From: Pseudonocardiaceae bacterium
GTDB taxonomy: Bacteria > Actinomycetota > Actinomycetes > Mycobacteriales > Pseudonocardiaceae
Direction of reading: 5' to 3'
Length of the DNA stretch: 62,723 bases
NCBI GenBank assembly: GCA_009379845.1
Contig: WHSZ01000032.1
Location: 1-62,723 of the forward strand
Shown here: piece by piece, positions 8,738-18,510 of the stretch
How the letters are laid out: each line of letters begins with the position of its first letter
Position numbering within the stretch: position 1 is the first letter of the stretch
Program-made: the position numbers and the translations under genes
The notes under the pieces: model-generated
Told to the model about the DNA's origin: nothing
Seen by the model: the letters and a program-made list of their open reading frames with translations, nothing else
The model's database searches: none

Positions 8738-9671
8738 ACAGCGCGGCGATCAGCCGGTCGATCGAGCCGCCGAGGTTCCAGCGCTCCTTGAGATCCTCGA
8801 GGCGCCCGGTGTCGGCTGGACGGTCCGGCACGGTATCGGCGCCGTCCATGCTCACCTCGGCGTCCATGACCACCTGGACCACGCGCGGCGCGACCGCGAG
8901 GTAGTCGGACGCCTCACGCAGTTTGACGCGCGTTTTCAACGGCACGGCAGGGCTTTCCGCGTTCGCGGAGGCGAGCAGGGCGTCCAGCGAGCCGAATTGG
9001 GTGATCAGTTTCGCCGCGGTCTTCTCACCGATTCCGGGCACTCCGGGTAACCCGTCGGACGGATCGCCGCGCAGCACCGCCATATCGGCGTACGCCGGCC
9101 CGGGGTCGGCATCGGGAAGCGAGTACCGGGTGGCGAGCTCGGCCGGCCCGAATATCTCGGCCTTCGCCCAGCCGCGCCCGATGTAGACAACCGTCGCGGG
9201 TGTCGGCTCCCTGCGCACCAGCTGGAACAGATCGCGATCGCCGGTGATCACCTCGACCGGATTGCGGGTTTCCCGCGCGGTGAGCGTCCCGATCACGTCG
9301 TCGGCTTCGAGGCCCTCGGCCTCCGCCGTGGCCAGCCCGGCCGCGTCGAGCAGGTCCAGGATGATCGGCACCTGTGGCGACAGCGTGTCCGGCACCACCT
9401 CGATGTCGGCGCCGTCGTCCGCCTCCTCGGCGACCCGGTGCGCCTTGTAGCTGGGCAGCAGATCGACCCGGAACTGCGGCCGCCAGTCCGCGTCAAGGCA
9501 TGCGACCAGCCGCTCGGGCCGGCGGTCGGTGATGATCCGGGCGACGGTATCCGCGAACCCGCGCACCGCGTTCACCGGCGTGCCATCCGCGGCGGTGAGC
9601 GAGTCGGGCAGTGCGAAGTAGGAACGGAAGTACAGGCTGGCAGCGTCCAGCAAGACGAGCGGTGCGGTCAC
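8727..9671 (-). CDS. Stand-alone 5'-3' exonuclease (FEN/PolI N-domain-like)
   Basis: Structure-specific 5' nuclease of 314 residues, like the N-terminal domain of DNA polymerase I without the polymerase. It should cleave 5' flaps and RNA primers during repair or lagging-strand maturation. Metal-binding acidic clusters are visible: LLDAASLYFRSYFALP at the N-terminus, LEADDVIGTL and ITGDRDLFQL in the middle. The helix-hairpin-helix at about residue 210 reads GVPGIGEKTAAKLI. Such a PolI-independent paralogue is usual in actinobacteria. Convergent with the SCO1664 gene. Confidence 0.93.
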   Translation of the reverse strand: MTAPLVLLDAASLYFRSYFALPDSLTAADGTPVNAVRGFADTVARIITDRRPERLVACLDADWRPQFRVDLLPSYKAHRVAEEADDGADIEVVPDTLSPQVPIILDLLDAAGLATAEAEGLEADDVIGTLTARETRNPVEVITGDRDLFQLVRREPTPATVVYIGRGWAKAEIFGPAELATRYSLPDADPGPAYADMAVLRGDPSDGLPGVPGIGEKTAAKLITQFGSLDALLASANAESPAVPLKTRVKLREASDYLAVAPRVVQVVMDAEVSMDGADTVPDRPADTGRLEDLKERWNLGGSIDRLIAALSNP

Positions 9672-9785
9672 CTGCCCGAGCTTGCCACCTCGCGCCGTCG
9701 TCAGCGACGTCGCCTCCGTTCACTCCTGCCGGGCCGTTTACGTATCAATGCGCTACGGGTTCATGTCGGCTAAATCATGAACGCC

Positions 9786-10646
9786 CTAATCACGCACACC
9801 GCGGTATAGCGCCGCCATGTCCCGCTCGCCGTGCCCGCCCTGCTCGGCCCGCTCCAGATGGGCGAGCGCGGCGCGGGCGGCGCCGAGATCGGCATTCCCC
9901 GCGGCTTCGATGATCAGTCGAGCGTCCTTGGCTGCCAGGTGCAGCGGGAAGCTGACCGGATAGCTGTCCTCGATCATCGACTTGCCCTTCACCTGGAGGT
10001 ACGGCAGATCCAGGGCGCCGCCGCTGACCGAGTCCAGGAACAACGCCGGGTCCACATCGAGCTCGCCAGCCAGTGCCACGCATTCGGCGGCCGCGTTGGT
10101 CACGCCGAGCACCCAGGCGTTCGCGACGAGCTTCAGCCGCGAACCGGCTCCGGCGGTGTCGGCCACGGTGATGGTGCGCCCGCCAACCGCGTCGAACACC
10201 GGCGCACAGCGAGTGGTCGCGTCCGCGGACCCGGACGCCAGCACGACCAGCGCGCCCTGCTCGGCCGGCTGCTTGGTCCCGAGCACCGGTGCGTCCACGA
10301 ACGCCACGCCGGATCGGGTGGCGAGTGCGGCGAGCTGCTCGGTGTGTTCCACACCAACGGTGCTCATCTGCAACCAGACCGCCTCGCCGGACATCCCGGC
10401 GAGCGCCTCGCGCATGGTGTCCCGCACGATGGGGCCGTCGGCCAGCATGGTCAGCACGATGTCCGCCCCGGCGACGGCTTCGGCGGGGTTGGCAGCCAGG
10501 GTGGCGCCGTGCTCCACGAGGGCGTCCGCCTTGCTCGCGGTGCGGTTCCACACCCGCAGCGGCAGCCCCGCCGCCAGCATGTTGCGTCCCATCGGCTCGC
10601 CCATGATGCCGGTCCCCAGCAGCGCGACGGTTGGTTGCTCGGTCAC
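9786..10646 (-). CDS. NAD(P)-dependent beta-hydroxyacid dehydrogenase family oxidoreductase
   Basis: 286-residue member of the 3-hydroxyisobutyrate/6-phosphogluconate dehydrogenase family. The Rossmann motif LLGTGIMGEPMGRNM is at the N-terminus, a substrate-loop region FVDAPVLGTK is near residue 120, and the catalytic-lysine helix is seen as GAGSRLKLVANAW. The start is taken as GTG 10646 because GGGAG precedes it by about five bases; an upstream ATG at 10670 is possible. The substrate is unknown. It may equally be an imine-reductase or glyoxylate-reductase type. Confidence 0.85.
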   Translation of the reverse strand: MTEQPTVALLGTGIMGEPMGRNMLAAGLPLRVWNRTASKADALVEHGATLAANPAEAVAGADIVLTMLADGPIVRDTMREALAGMSGEAVWLQMSTVGVEHTEQLAALATRSGVAFVDAPVLGTKQPAEQGALVVLASGSADATTRCAPVFDAVGGRTITVADTAGAGSRLKLVANAWVLGVTNAAAECVALAGELDVDPALFLDSVSGGALDLPYLQVKGKSMIEDSYPVSFPLHLAAKDARLIIEAAGNADLGAARAALAHLERAEQGGHGERDMAALYRGVRD

Positions 10647-10754
10647 GACGCTCCCTTCGCCAATCGACATGCCGCCGTCGAATCTAGGCTTGCCGGCGGG
10701 ATGTTCGCCGTTCGGGTGAGGGCGGTTCCGATCGGCCGGCGGCATGATGAGGGG

Positions 10755-11165
10755 ATGGACGTAGACGAGGCCAGGCAGGTTGTTCGCGAACAGCATCACG
10801 CGGTGCTGGCGACGCTGCGCGCGGACGGCACGCCACAGATGTCCCCGGTGCTGGCGGCCGTGGACGGCGACGGCTCGATCGTGATCAGCAGCCGGGAGAC
10901 CGCGTACAAGGTGCGGCACGTTCGCCGCAATCCGCGGGTATGGCTGTGCGTGTTGCCGGACGGCTTCTTCGGCCGGTGGATCCAGGTAGACGGCCGCGCC
11001 GAGATCGTGTCGCTGCCGGAGGCGATGGACGGGCTGATCGAGTACTACCTGACACTGTCAGGTGAGCACCCCAACTGGTCGAAGTACCGCGGGGCGATGC
11101 ACTCCGAACAACGATTGCTCATCCGCATAACCGCGGAGAGTGCCGGGCCCAATCGCACCGGCTGA
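10755..11165 (+). CDS. PPOX-class F420-dependent enzyme
   Basis: 136-residue split-beta-barrel flavoprotein of the pyridoxamine-oxidase-like F420-dependent class. It has the opening segment HAVLATLRADGTPQMSPV, central YKVRHVRRNPRVWL and C-terminal LLIRITAE. These enzymes bind deazaflavin F420 and reduce varied substrates. The ATG at 10755 is used; the reading frame stays open far upstream but that part is antisense to the dehydrogenase. The peptidase gene follows 19 bp later on the same strand. Confidence 0.85.
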   Translation: MDVDEARQVVREQHHAVLATLRADGTPQMSPVLAAVDGDGSIVISSRETAYKVRHVRRNPRVWLCVLPDGFFGRWIQVDGRAEIVSLPEAMDGLIEYYLTLSGEHPNWSKYRGAMHSEQRLLIRITAESAGPNRTG

Positions 11166-11184
11166 GCCGAGCTAAGCTGCCGGC

Positions 11185-12330
11185 ATGGCCAGCACGATCA
11201 CGCATGTCCCGAATGTCACCAACCTCCGTACCCGGCTCGCGCGGGCCGCTGGGGAAGCGGAAAAAGCCGGCGCCGACGCCCTGCTCATCGCGCCAGGGTC
11301 GGATCTGCGGTATCTGCTCGGTGTCGCCGGCGGATCGTTCGAACGGCTCACCTGCCTCGTGGTGCCGAGCGGGTCGAGATCGCCGTTACTCGTGGTCCCG
11401 AAGCTGGAAGCGCCCGGATACCAGAGCGTGCCGGTCGGCGAGCTCGGCGTGGAGCTGGCGACCTGGGAGGACGGGCAGGACCCGTTCGCACTCGCCGCGG
11501 GAGCCGCGGGAGCCGCCGGCGCCGGGCGACGGGTCGCGATCAGCGATACCACGCCTGCGATGCACGTGTTCGGGTTCCGGGACGCCCTCCCGGGTGCGGA
11601 GCAGATGCTGGCCGGCCCGATCGTGCGTGAGATGCGGATGCGCAAGGACGCCGCGGAGGTTGACGCGCTGCGCGAGGCGGGCGCGGCGATCGACCGGGTG
11701 CATGCCCGGATGGGCGAGTGGCTGCGTCCCGGCCGCACCGAGGCCGAGGTCGGTGCCGACATCGCCGGCGCGATCGTGGCCGAGGGGCACACACTCGCCG
11801 AGTTCGTGATCGTCGGCTCGGGGCCGAACGGCGCCAGCCCCCATCACGCGTTGTCCGATCGGGTGATCCAGCGCGGCGATCTCGTGGTGGTGGACATCGG
11901 TGGTCCGATGCCGAGCGGGTACTGCTCGGACAGCACGCGGACCTATGCGATCGGTGATCCACCGGCGGAGGTCGCCGAGAAGTACACGGTGCTGGAAGCC
12001 GCACAGCGGGCCGCCGTGGACGCGGTGCGCCCTGGCGGGACCGCGCAGGACGTCGATGTGGCCGCCCGCTCGATCATCACCGAGGCCGGGTTCGGCGAGC
12101 GGTTCATTCACCGCACCGGGCACGGCATCGGGCTGGACGTGCATGAGGAGCCGTACATCATGACCGGCAACGAGCTGCCGCTCGACTCCGGCATGGTGTT
12201 CAGCGTGGAGCCGGGCATCTACTTCGCAGGGGAGTGGGGTGCACGGATTGAGGACATCGTGGTGGTGACCGAATCCGGGGTCGAGGCGCTGAACCGGCGC
12301 CCGCGTTCGCTGACGGTGTTGGACGGATGA
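11185..12330 (+). CDS. M24 family metallopeptidase (Xaa-Pro aminopeptidase-like)
   Basis: 381-residue pita-bread-fold dinuclear metallopeptidase, cytosolic. An N-terminal creatinase-like domain (about 1-150) precedes the catalytic domain. The five metal ligands are visible: Asp in VVVDIGG, Asp in CSDSTRT, His in TGHGIGL, Glu in VEPGIY and Glu in RIEDIV. Length and order suit a prolidase/aminopeptidase P. It overlaps the downstream Lrp-family gene by 4 bp (ATGA), so peptide or amino-acid catabolism with its own regulator is likely. Confidence 0.92.
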   Translation: MASTITHVPNVTNLRTRLARAAGEAEKAGADALLIAPGSDLRYLLGVAGGSFERLTCLVVPSGSRSPLLVVPKLEAPGYQSVPVGELGVELATWEDGQDPFALAAGAAGAAGAGRRVAISDTTPAMHVFGFRDALPGAEQMLAGPIVREMRMRKDAAEVDALREAGAAIDRVHARMGEWLRPGRTEAEVGADIAGAIVAEGHTLAEFVIVGSGPNGASPHHALSDRVIQRGDLVVVDIGGPMPSGYCSDSTRTYAIGDPPAEVAEKYTVLEAAQRAAVDAVRPGGTAQDVDVAARSIITEAGFGERFIHRTGHGIGLDVHEEPYIMTGNELPLDSGMVFSVEPGIYFAGEWGARIEDIVVVTESGVEALNRRPRSLTVLDG

Positions 12331-12782
12331 CCGGGCCTGACCTGGAGCCGCTTGACCGGGCGATCCTTCGTGAGCTCGCGGCGAACGGGCGGTGCAGCTT
12401 CACCGATTTGGCCGAGCGGGTGGGGTTGAGCGTGTCCGCCGTGCACCAGCGGGTGCGGCGACTGGAACAGCGCGGCGCGATTGACGGTTACACGGCGCGG
12501 TTGGACGGGGAGCAGCTCGGCCTGCCGCTGACCGCGTTCATCTCGCTCACCCCGACGGACCCGGCGGCGCCGGACGACTACCCGGACCGGCTCAAGCACC
12601 TGCCGGAGATCCAGTCGTGCTATTCGGTGGCCGGGGAGGAGTCCTACATCCTGCTGGTGCGGGTCGGTTCGCCAGGCGATCTGGAGGAGCTGCTGCGCCG
12701 GATCCGGGAAGCGGCGAAGGTATCCACCCGCACCACGGTCGTGCTGTCCACGCCGTACGAGGGCCGGCCCCTCCCACTCTGA
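12327..12782 (+). CDS. Lrp/AsnC family transcriptional regulator
   Basis: 151-residue regulator with an N-terminal helix-turn-helix (FTDLAERVGLSVSAVHQRVRRLE, about 22-45) and a C-terminal RAM ligand domain. Start overlaps the peptidase stop (ATGA), implying translational coupling. Lrp proteins sense amino acids, which fits a co-transcribed aminopeptidase; the actual ligand and targets are unknown. Confidence 0.92.
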   Translation: MTGPDLEPLDRAILRELAANGRCSFTDLAERVGLSVSAVHQRVRRLEQRGAIDGYTARLDGEQLGLPLTAFISLTPTDPAAPDDYPDRLKHLPEIQSCYSVAGEESYILLVRVGSPGDLEELLRRIREAAKVSTRTTVVLSTPYEGRPLPL

Positions 12783-12801
12783 GTCGTCCCGATGTAGGTA
12801 C

Positions 12802-13839
12802 CTAACGCCGAAGGGGGCGCTCGGGTCCGGATGCCTCAGTCCATTCCGCTTCCAGCACCTTGAGACCGGTCCGGCCGCCGTACTCCCAGACCCGCACGGC
12901 GCGCTCGAACTCATCGGCCGGCCGCCAGCCGGCTCGCGACAGCCGAGCGCGCACCTCGTCGTCTGGATGCGTCGCGGCCATCCGCACGGCGTCCTGCCAC
13001 GCATCAAGCGCAGCCGGCGGATCATCCGCGGCGAGCAGCTCGCGGGCCCGCGCCGCGGCGTCCGCGACCAGCAGCCGTAGCCCATCCGGGCGCACCCCGG
13101 GCGCCTCCGGAACGTCCAGAGGTAGCTCAGGCCCGGTGACGGGTGGCGGGTCCGCCGGCAGCGGGGCCACGTCGGTCGCATAGGCCTCCCGCGCATTCGC
13201 CCCGGCGATCGCCTGCATCCCGGCGGTCGCCTGCTCGGGCTCCGCGGCCTGCTCGTGGCGCACGTTGCGGTGCCGCAGCTCGTCGAGGAGCTCGCGCTGG
13301 CCCCGCCCGCGGATCAGCAGCAGCACGAACGGGTCGGCGTCCAGCAGCCAGGACACCTGGTAGCAGAGCGCCGCGGCATGCTGGCACGGGTGCTCCCAGC
13401 CGGGACAGCCGCACTCCGGCTCGAGTTCGCCGATGGTCGGTAGCAGCGGAACACCCGCGTCATCGGCCGCTTCCGCCAACTCGTGGGGCATGTCGCCGTC
13501 CAGTAGTGCCGCGATGTGCCCCGCCTTCGCCGCGACCCGATCCAGCAGCCGCTGCCATCCGGTGCCGCCGAGTTGCTCGACGAACACCCGGGTGTGGTGC
13601 GGGTCGTGGTGATCCCGAACGGTCGCGGCGATCCGGCCGGGGCTGACGGTGATCGGGCCGACATGGCCGGCGTACGCGTGGCTACGGCCGCGCTTGAGCT
13701 GACTCTGATCGAGCGAGGTCTCCTCCATGGCCTTGATCCAGGCGTTGCCCCACCAGGATCGGGCAAAGCCGCCGCGCCTGCGCTTGCCGGCCGGAAACGC
13801 CGGGAACCCGCGAACGCGATCGTCGTGCGGTGCCGTCAT
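12802..13839 (-). CDS. SWIM zinc-finger protein
   Basis: 345 residues. The SWIM motif CxCx(n)CxH is seen as ECGCPGWEHPCQHAAALCY around residue 146, in a domain that binds DNA or protein. The N-terminus (RGGFARSWWGNAWIKAME) is typical of the actinobacterial SWIM family coupled to a SNF2 helicase. The gene starts 4 bp inside the end of the upstream helicase gene, so the two products are probably made together and act as a complex. Its cellular role is not established. Confidence 0.9.
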   Translation of the reverse strand: MTAPHDDRVRGFPAFPAGKRRRGGFARSWWGNAWIKAMEETSLDQSQLKRGRSHAYAGHVGPITVSPGRIAATVRDHHDPHHTRVFVEQLGGTGWQRLLDRVAAKAGHIAALLDGDMPHELAEAADDAGVPLLPTIGELEPECGCPGWEHPCQHAAALCYQVSWLLDADPFVLLLIRGRGQRELLDELRHRNVRHEQAAEPEQATAGMQAIAGANAREAYATDVAPLPADPPPVTGPELPLDVPEAPGVRPDGLRLLVADAAARARELLAADDPPAALDAWQDAVRMAATHPDDEVRARLSRAGWRPADEFERAVRVWEYGGRTGLKVLEAEWTEASGPERPLRR

Positions 13840-16559
13840 GGCGCGCTCCTCAGGTTCACCAGGTCCGCGAGCTCCGCGTCGGAGAGCTCGGTCAACGCCC
13901 CCTCGCCCGCGGCGAGCACCGCGTCCGCGAGCCCGCGTTTGGACTCAAGCATCGTCGCGATGCGATCCTCCAGGGTCCCTTCCGCGATCAGCCGGTGTAC
14001 CTGCACGGGGCGGGTCTGCCCGATCCGGTACGCGCGGTCGGTGGCCTGCTCCTCCACGGCGGGGTTCCACCAGCGGTCGTAGTGCACGACGTGCTCGGCG
14101 GTGGTGAGGTTGAGCCCGACACCGGCCGCCTTCAAGGACAGCAGGAACACCGGCACCTCGCCGTCCTGGAAGCGCCGCACCAGCTCCTGCCGGCGCGCCA
14201 CCGGTGTGCCGCCGTGCAGCAGCTGTGTCTCCACACCCCGCTCAACCAGGTGCCGCTCGATGAGCCGGGCCATGGCCACGTACTGGGTGAACACCAGTAC
14301 CGCGCCGCTCTCGGCGGTAATGGTGTCCACCAGCTCGTCGAGCAGCTCGAGCTTTCCGGATCGCCCGGCCAGCTGGGCACCGGGCTCCTTCAGGTACTGG
14401 GCGGGGTGGTTGCAGATCTGCTTGAGCGCGGTGAGCAGCTTGATCACCAGCCCGCGCCTGGCCAACCCGGTGCGCTCCGCGATCTGTGCCATGGTTTCTC
14501 GCACCACGGCTTCGTAGAGGCCGGCCTGCTCCCTGGTGAGCGAGGTCGGCTGGTCGGTCTCGGTCTTCGGCGGCAGCTCGGGTGCGATGCCGGGATCGGA
14601 CTTGCGGCGGCGTAGCAGGAACGGCCGCACCAGCCGGGTGAGTTGCTCGGTCACCACGGCGTCGCTGCCGGTCTCGACGGGATGAGCCCACCGGGTGCGG
14701 AACTCGCCGAGCGTGCCGAGCAGGCCGGGGGTGGTCCAATCCAGGATCGCCCACAGGTCGGAGAGGTTGTTCTCCACCGGGGTGCCGGTCAGCGCGATCC
14801 GCGCCGCGGCCGGCAGGGTGCGTAGCGCTTTCGCGGTGCTCGCGTACGGGTTCTTGACGTGCTGTGCCTCGTCGGCCACCAGCAGGCCCCACCGGCCGGT
14901 CTCCAAGGCGGCGGCATCCAGCCGCATGGTGGAGTAGGTGGTGAGCACGAAACCGTCGGTGGCTCCGTCGAGCGACCGCCGGTGGCCGTGGAAGCGGCGT
15001 ACCGGGGTGCCCGGTGCGAAGCGTTCGATCTCCCGCTCCCAGTTGCCGAGCAGCGAGGCGGGGCAGACCACCAAGGTCGGCGCCGCGGTCGAAGGATCCG
15101 CCTGGCGGTGCAGGTGCACCGCGATGAGCGTGATCGTCTTGCCGAGGCCCATGTCGTCCGCGAGGCAGCCACCGAGGCCCAGCTCGGCCATCCTGGCCAG
15201 CCACCGGAACCCGCGCAGCTGGTAGTCCCGTAGCGTCGCGGCCAGTCCGGCCGGCTGCTCGAGCCGCCCGTCGTCGTGGTCCGGGTTGGCGATCCGCTGC
15301 CGCAGTCCCTCCAGCCAGCCGCTGGAGGTCACCTCGACCCGCTCGCCGTCCACCTCGGTGGTCCCGCTCAGCGCGGCGCCAAGCGCGGTGATCGGAGTGA
15401 GCGGCTTCAGCTCCCGTTCCCGTGCCTTGCGGGCGAGGTTCGGATCGAGCAGCGTCCACTGGTCACGCAGCCGCACGATGGGGCGGTGCGCCTCGGCTAG
15501 CTGATCCATCTCGACGGAACTGAGCGGATCCCCGCCGAGGGCGAGCTGCCAGTTCAGCCCCAGCACGTCGTCTCCGCCGAAGAACCCGGGCAGGTCGGAC
15601 GGCGCGGCGTCGGTCGGCCCGACCACCGCCGTCGCGTTCAGCCCGCGCACCAGCTCGCTCGGCCAGTGCACGTCGACACCCGCGGCCGCCGGCCGCTCGG
15701 CGGCGCCGGCCAGCAGGTCGGCGACCTCGTCGTCGGTCAGCGCTAGTTCGTGGGGTATCGGGTTGTCCAGCAGCCGCCCGAGTGGTGGCCAGATCCGCGC
15801 GGCACGCCGCACGGCCAGCGTGGTGTCGATCCCGGCACGATCACCGAATCCGTGGTTCGGGCCCCACAGCTCGGCCGCGTCCCGGATGCGGGTCGGCTCG
15901 GTCGCGTCGTGCACCTGCACGATCGCCCGGAACGCGCCGCCGGCGTAGTCATCCCCGATGACCTCCAGCCGCAGCGAGATCCGGACGCCGGCGTCGATCC
16001 CGGCCGCGATGTCGTCGGCCCAGCCGCGTAGCTCCGGCGCCCGGTGCGCCTCGGTTCCGGCGAACGGCCGCATGTCGGTCGCCGGCACGGCCGCGGGTGT
16101 GCGTGGCATCCCGTCCGCCACGGCGTCCAGGAATGCCCGCAGCAGGCCGAGTGCGTCCGGCAGCCGCGGCGGTCCGGACTCCGGCACGGGCACCGCCCTG
16201 GCTTCCGGCGGCATCGCGGCCGCCAGCCGGCCGAGCCGCTCGGCGTCGTACGGCTCGAGTGGACCGATCCGCCACGCGTCGACGCCCCGGTGCGATACAC
16301 CCGGCAGTATCCGCCCCCTGGCCACGAGGTGGAGTGCGGTGCGGGCGGCCGCGCCCCAGAACGCCGCGGCCGGATGGGCGTCGGTGTGCCGGGTGGTGGC
16401 CAGGAGGGGCAGCGCCGCGGCCACCGGTAGCCGTACCGCCGGCACCGTCCGAACCGCGTCTCCCGGTGGCCCGACGACGGTCAGCTCGCCCGGCTCTCCG
16501 GCATCCGGCGGTGCGGCGGAGTCCGGCGGCCAAGCGGAGTCCGGCAGCCAGAACGCCAT
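13836..16559 (-). CDS. SNF2-family DEAD/DEAH-box helicase
   Basis: SF2 ATPase/translocase of about 907 residues. A long N-terminal SNF2-associated bacterial domain is followed by the helicase core: motif I DDMGLGKTITLI, motif II ADEAQHVKN, motif III LTGTPVENNLSDLW, the segment PFLLRRRKSD, and motif VI DRAYRIGQTRPV. The ATG at 16559 gives AFWLPDSAWPPDS; the frame is open further upstream without a convincing start. Co-operonic with the SWIM protein (4-bp overlap). A role in DNA repair or chromosome remodelling is inferred from the family. Confidence 0.93.
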   Translation of the reverse strand: MAFWLPDSAWPPDSAAPPDAGEPGELTVVGPPGDAVRTVPAVRLPVAAALPLLATTRHTDAHPAAAFWGAAARTALHLVARGRILPGVSHRGVDAWRIGPLEPYDAERLGRLAAAMPPEARAVPVPESGPPRLPDALGLLRAFLDAVADGMPRTPAAVPATDMRPFAGTEAHRAPELRGWADDIAAGIDAGVRISLRLEVIGDDYAGGAFRAIVQVHDATEPTRIRDAAELWGPNHGFGDRAGIDTTLAVRRAARIWPPLGRLLDNPIPHELALTDDEVADLLAGAAERPAAAGVDVHWPSELVRGLNATAVVGPTDAAPSDLPGFFGGDDVLGLNWQLALGGDPLSSVEMDQLAEAHRPIVRLRDQWTLLDPNLARKARERELKPLTPITALGAALSGTTEVDGERVEVTSSGWLEGLRQRIANPDHDDGRLEQPAGLAATLRDYQLRGFRWLARMAELGLGGCLADDMGLGKTITLIAVHLHRQADPSTAAPTLVVCPASLLGNWEREIERFAPGTPVRRFHGHRRSLDGATDGFVLTTYSTMRLDAAALETGRWGLLVADEAQHVKNPYASTAKALRTLPAAARIALTGTPVENNLSDLWAILDWTTPGLLGTLGEFRTRWAHPVETGSDAVVTEQLTRLVRPFLLRRRKSDPGIAPELPPKTETDQPTSLTREQAGLYEAVVRETMAQIAERTGLARRGLVIKLLTALKQICNHPAQYLKEPGAQLAGRSGKLELLDELVDTITAESGAVLVFTQYVAMARLIERHLVERGVETQLLHGGTPVARRQELVRRFQDGEVPVFLLSLKAAGVGLNLTTAEHVVHYDRWWNPAVEEQATDRAYRIGQTRPVQVHRLIAEGTLEDRIATMLESKRGLADAVLAAGEGALTELSDAELADLVNLRSAP

Positions 16560-16666
16560 GGTGCCCGCCCTCGGCGGATCCTGTTGCTCGAATACGATCG
16601 CGCAGCGCGCGAACGCCGAACCGGATACGGTGACCACCCCCTGCAGTCCAGTCGAGGTTACCCGCG

Positions 16667-17509
16667 CTACCGGCCGAGGGCGGCGTAGCGCCGGACCGCG
16701 AGCGGGAAGAAGATGGCGACGAGCAGCAGTGGCCAGACGATCGCCATCAGCAGTGCGTGCTGGGTGATCCACGAGTCGCCGCCCCAGCCGGGATTGCCGA
16801 ACAGTTCTCGGGTGGCCAGGATCGTCGAGGACAGCGGATTCCATTCCGCGACGGCGCCCAGCCAGCCGGGCATCGTGCTCGGGGCCACGAACGCGCTGGA
16901 GAGGAACCCGAGCGGGAACTCCAGGGTTTGCACCATGGTGACACCTTCCTCACCCTTGATGATCAGGCCGAGGTAGATGCCGATCCAGATCAGGGCGAAT
17001 CGCAGTAACAACACGAGGACGAACGCCAGCACCGTCTCCGGCACGCCGCCGTGCGCCCGCCAGCCGACCGCGAACCCGCAGGCGATCATCACGAGCAGCA
17101 CCAGGATCGCGTTCAGCATGTCCGCGGTCCCACGGCCGACGACCACCGCGGACGGCGCCATCGGCATGGCCCGGAATCGGTCTGTCACGCCCTTTCTCGC
17201 GTCGGCGGTCACCGCGCTGACCGTCTCGCCGACGCCGAACAGCATGGTCATCACGAACATGCCCGGCATAAGGAACTCGCGGTAGTCCCCGGAGGCCTGG
17301 CCGCCGCCGGCACGGCCGGGCATCGCCATCGCGCCACCGAACAGGTAGCCGAACATCAGCACGATCATCACGGAGAACAGCAGGCTGAAGATCACCGGAC
17401 CTGGTTGGCGGACCCAATGAGCCAGATCCCGACGGGTGACGGTCCAGCCGTCCGCAACGGCCCAGCGCAGCCGATCGGTGGCGGTCTGGGGAAGGACGCT
17501 CGTCGTCAC
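16667..17509 (-). CDS. ABC-2 type transporter permease (DrrB-like)
   Basis: 280-residue inner-membrane permease with six predicted hydrophobic helices and the ABC-2 pattern of daunorubicin-resistance permeases (an early FSLLFSVMIVLMFGYLFGG helix, then a GVTDRFRAMPMAPSAVVVGR cytoplasmic loop). Start GTG overlaps the ATPase stop by 4 bp. It should pair with that ATPase to export a hydrophobic compound. The divergent TetR gene probably represses it. Confidence 0.9.
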   Translation of the reverse strand: MTTSVLPQTATDRLRWAVADGWTVTRRDLAHWVRQPGPVIFSLLFSVMIVLMFGYLFGGAMAMPGRAGGGQASGDYREFLMPGMFVMTMLFGVGETVSAVTADARKGVTDRFRAMPMAPSAVVVGRGTADMLNAILVLLVMIACGFAVGWRAHGGVPETVLAFVLVLLLRFALIWIGIYLGLIIKGEEGVTMVQTLEFPLGFLSSAFVAPSTMPGWLGAVAEWNPLSSTILATRELFGNPGWGGDSWITQHALLMAIVWPLLLVAIFFPLAVRRYAALGR

Positions 17510-18480
17510 GTGGCCACCTCCTCGGCCGGCCGTCCGGCTCGATGCCCGGTGAGTCGCAGGAACACTTCGTCGAGGGTGGGCCGGCGCAACGCGATGTCCT
17601 CGGCCTCGATGCCGGCGTCGTGCAGCGCGCGCACCACATCGGTCAGCGCGGCCACCCGGTCCCGCACCGGCGCGCTGATCCGGCGGTTGTCCACATCGAG
17701 TTCCGGATCGTTGCCGCTGATCCGGCCGATAACCGCCACCGCGGTGGAGATCTCGCCAGCGTGGTGCACGACGACGTCGATCCGCTCGGCACCGATCAAG
17801 GATTTCAGCCGATCCGGCGTGCCGTTCGCCACCACCCGGCCGCGATCGAGCACCGCGATCTGGCCAGCCAGCTGATCGGCTTCGTCAAGGTACTGGGTGG
17901 TGAGCAGCACGCTGGTGCCACCGTCCACAAGGGAGCGCACCGCCTCCCACACTTCGTTGCGGCTACGCGGATCCAGCCCGGTGGTCGGCTCGTCGAGGAA
18001 TAACACCGCAGGCTCCAGGATGAGGCTCGCGGCGAGATCGAGCCGCCTGCGCATCCCGCCGGAGTATTGCTTGGCCGGTTTGTTTCCGGTGCCGGCGAGC
18101 TCGAATCGGGCCAGCAGCTCGTCGGCTCGCCGCCGCGCCCGGCCGGGGGAGAGGTGGTAGAGCCGGCCGAACATCTCCAGGTTCTGCTTGCCGCTGAGCA
18201 CTTCGTCCACCGCGGCGTGCTGACCGACCAGACCGATGCTGGCGCGCACCTCGGCCGGCCTGCTGGCCACGTCGAATCCGGCCACTTCGGCTCGGCCGCC
18301 ATCGGGTCGCAGCAGGGTGGCCAGGATCCGGACCGCCGTGGTTTTGCCCGCGCCGTTCGGCCCGAGCAGCCCGCACACCGTGCCTTCCGGCACCGTCAGG
18401 TCGAACCCGTCCAGCGCCGCGGTCTCGCCGTACCGCTTTCCCAACCCCTCGGCGCTGACCGCGCGCCCCGTTCCGCCCAT
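17506..18480 (-). CDS. ABC transporter ATPase (DrrA-like)
   Basis: 324-residue nucleotide-binding subunit of a drug-type exporter. Walker A is LLGPNGAGKTT, the signature YSGGMRRRLD, Walker B VLFLDEPTTGLDP; a C-terminal DrrA-specific extension follows. The ATG at 18480 has GGAG five bases before it; an upstream GTG at 18495 is less well placed. It forms an operon with the permease and is transcribed away from a TetR gene across a region containing two matching inverted repeats. Confidence 0.92.
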   Translation of the reverse strand: MGGTGRAVSAEGLGKRYGETAALDGFDLTVPEGTVCGLLGPNGAGKTTAVRILATLLRPDGGRAEVAGFDVASRPAEVRASIGLVGQHAAVDEVLSGKQNLEMFGRLYHLSPGRARRRADELLARFELAGTGNKPAKQYSGGMRRRLDLAASLILEPAVLFLDEPTTGLDPRSRNEVWEAVRSLVDGGTSVLLTTQYLDEADQLAGQIAVLDRGRVVANGTPDRLKSLIGAERIDVVVHHAGEISTAVAVIGRISGNDPELDVDNRRISAPVRDRVAALTDVVRALHDAGIEAEDIALRRPTLDEVFLRLTGHRAGRPAEEVAT

Positions 18481-18510
18481 CCGCACTCCAGTCACCAGTA
18501 GACTTCAACT

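Noticed and set aside
16560..16844. N-terminal extension of the SNF2 helicase to a start at 16844
   Set aside because: The extra ~95 residues overlap the permease gene end, are Arg-rich and lack domain character; ATG 16559 gives a normal family N-terminus.
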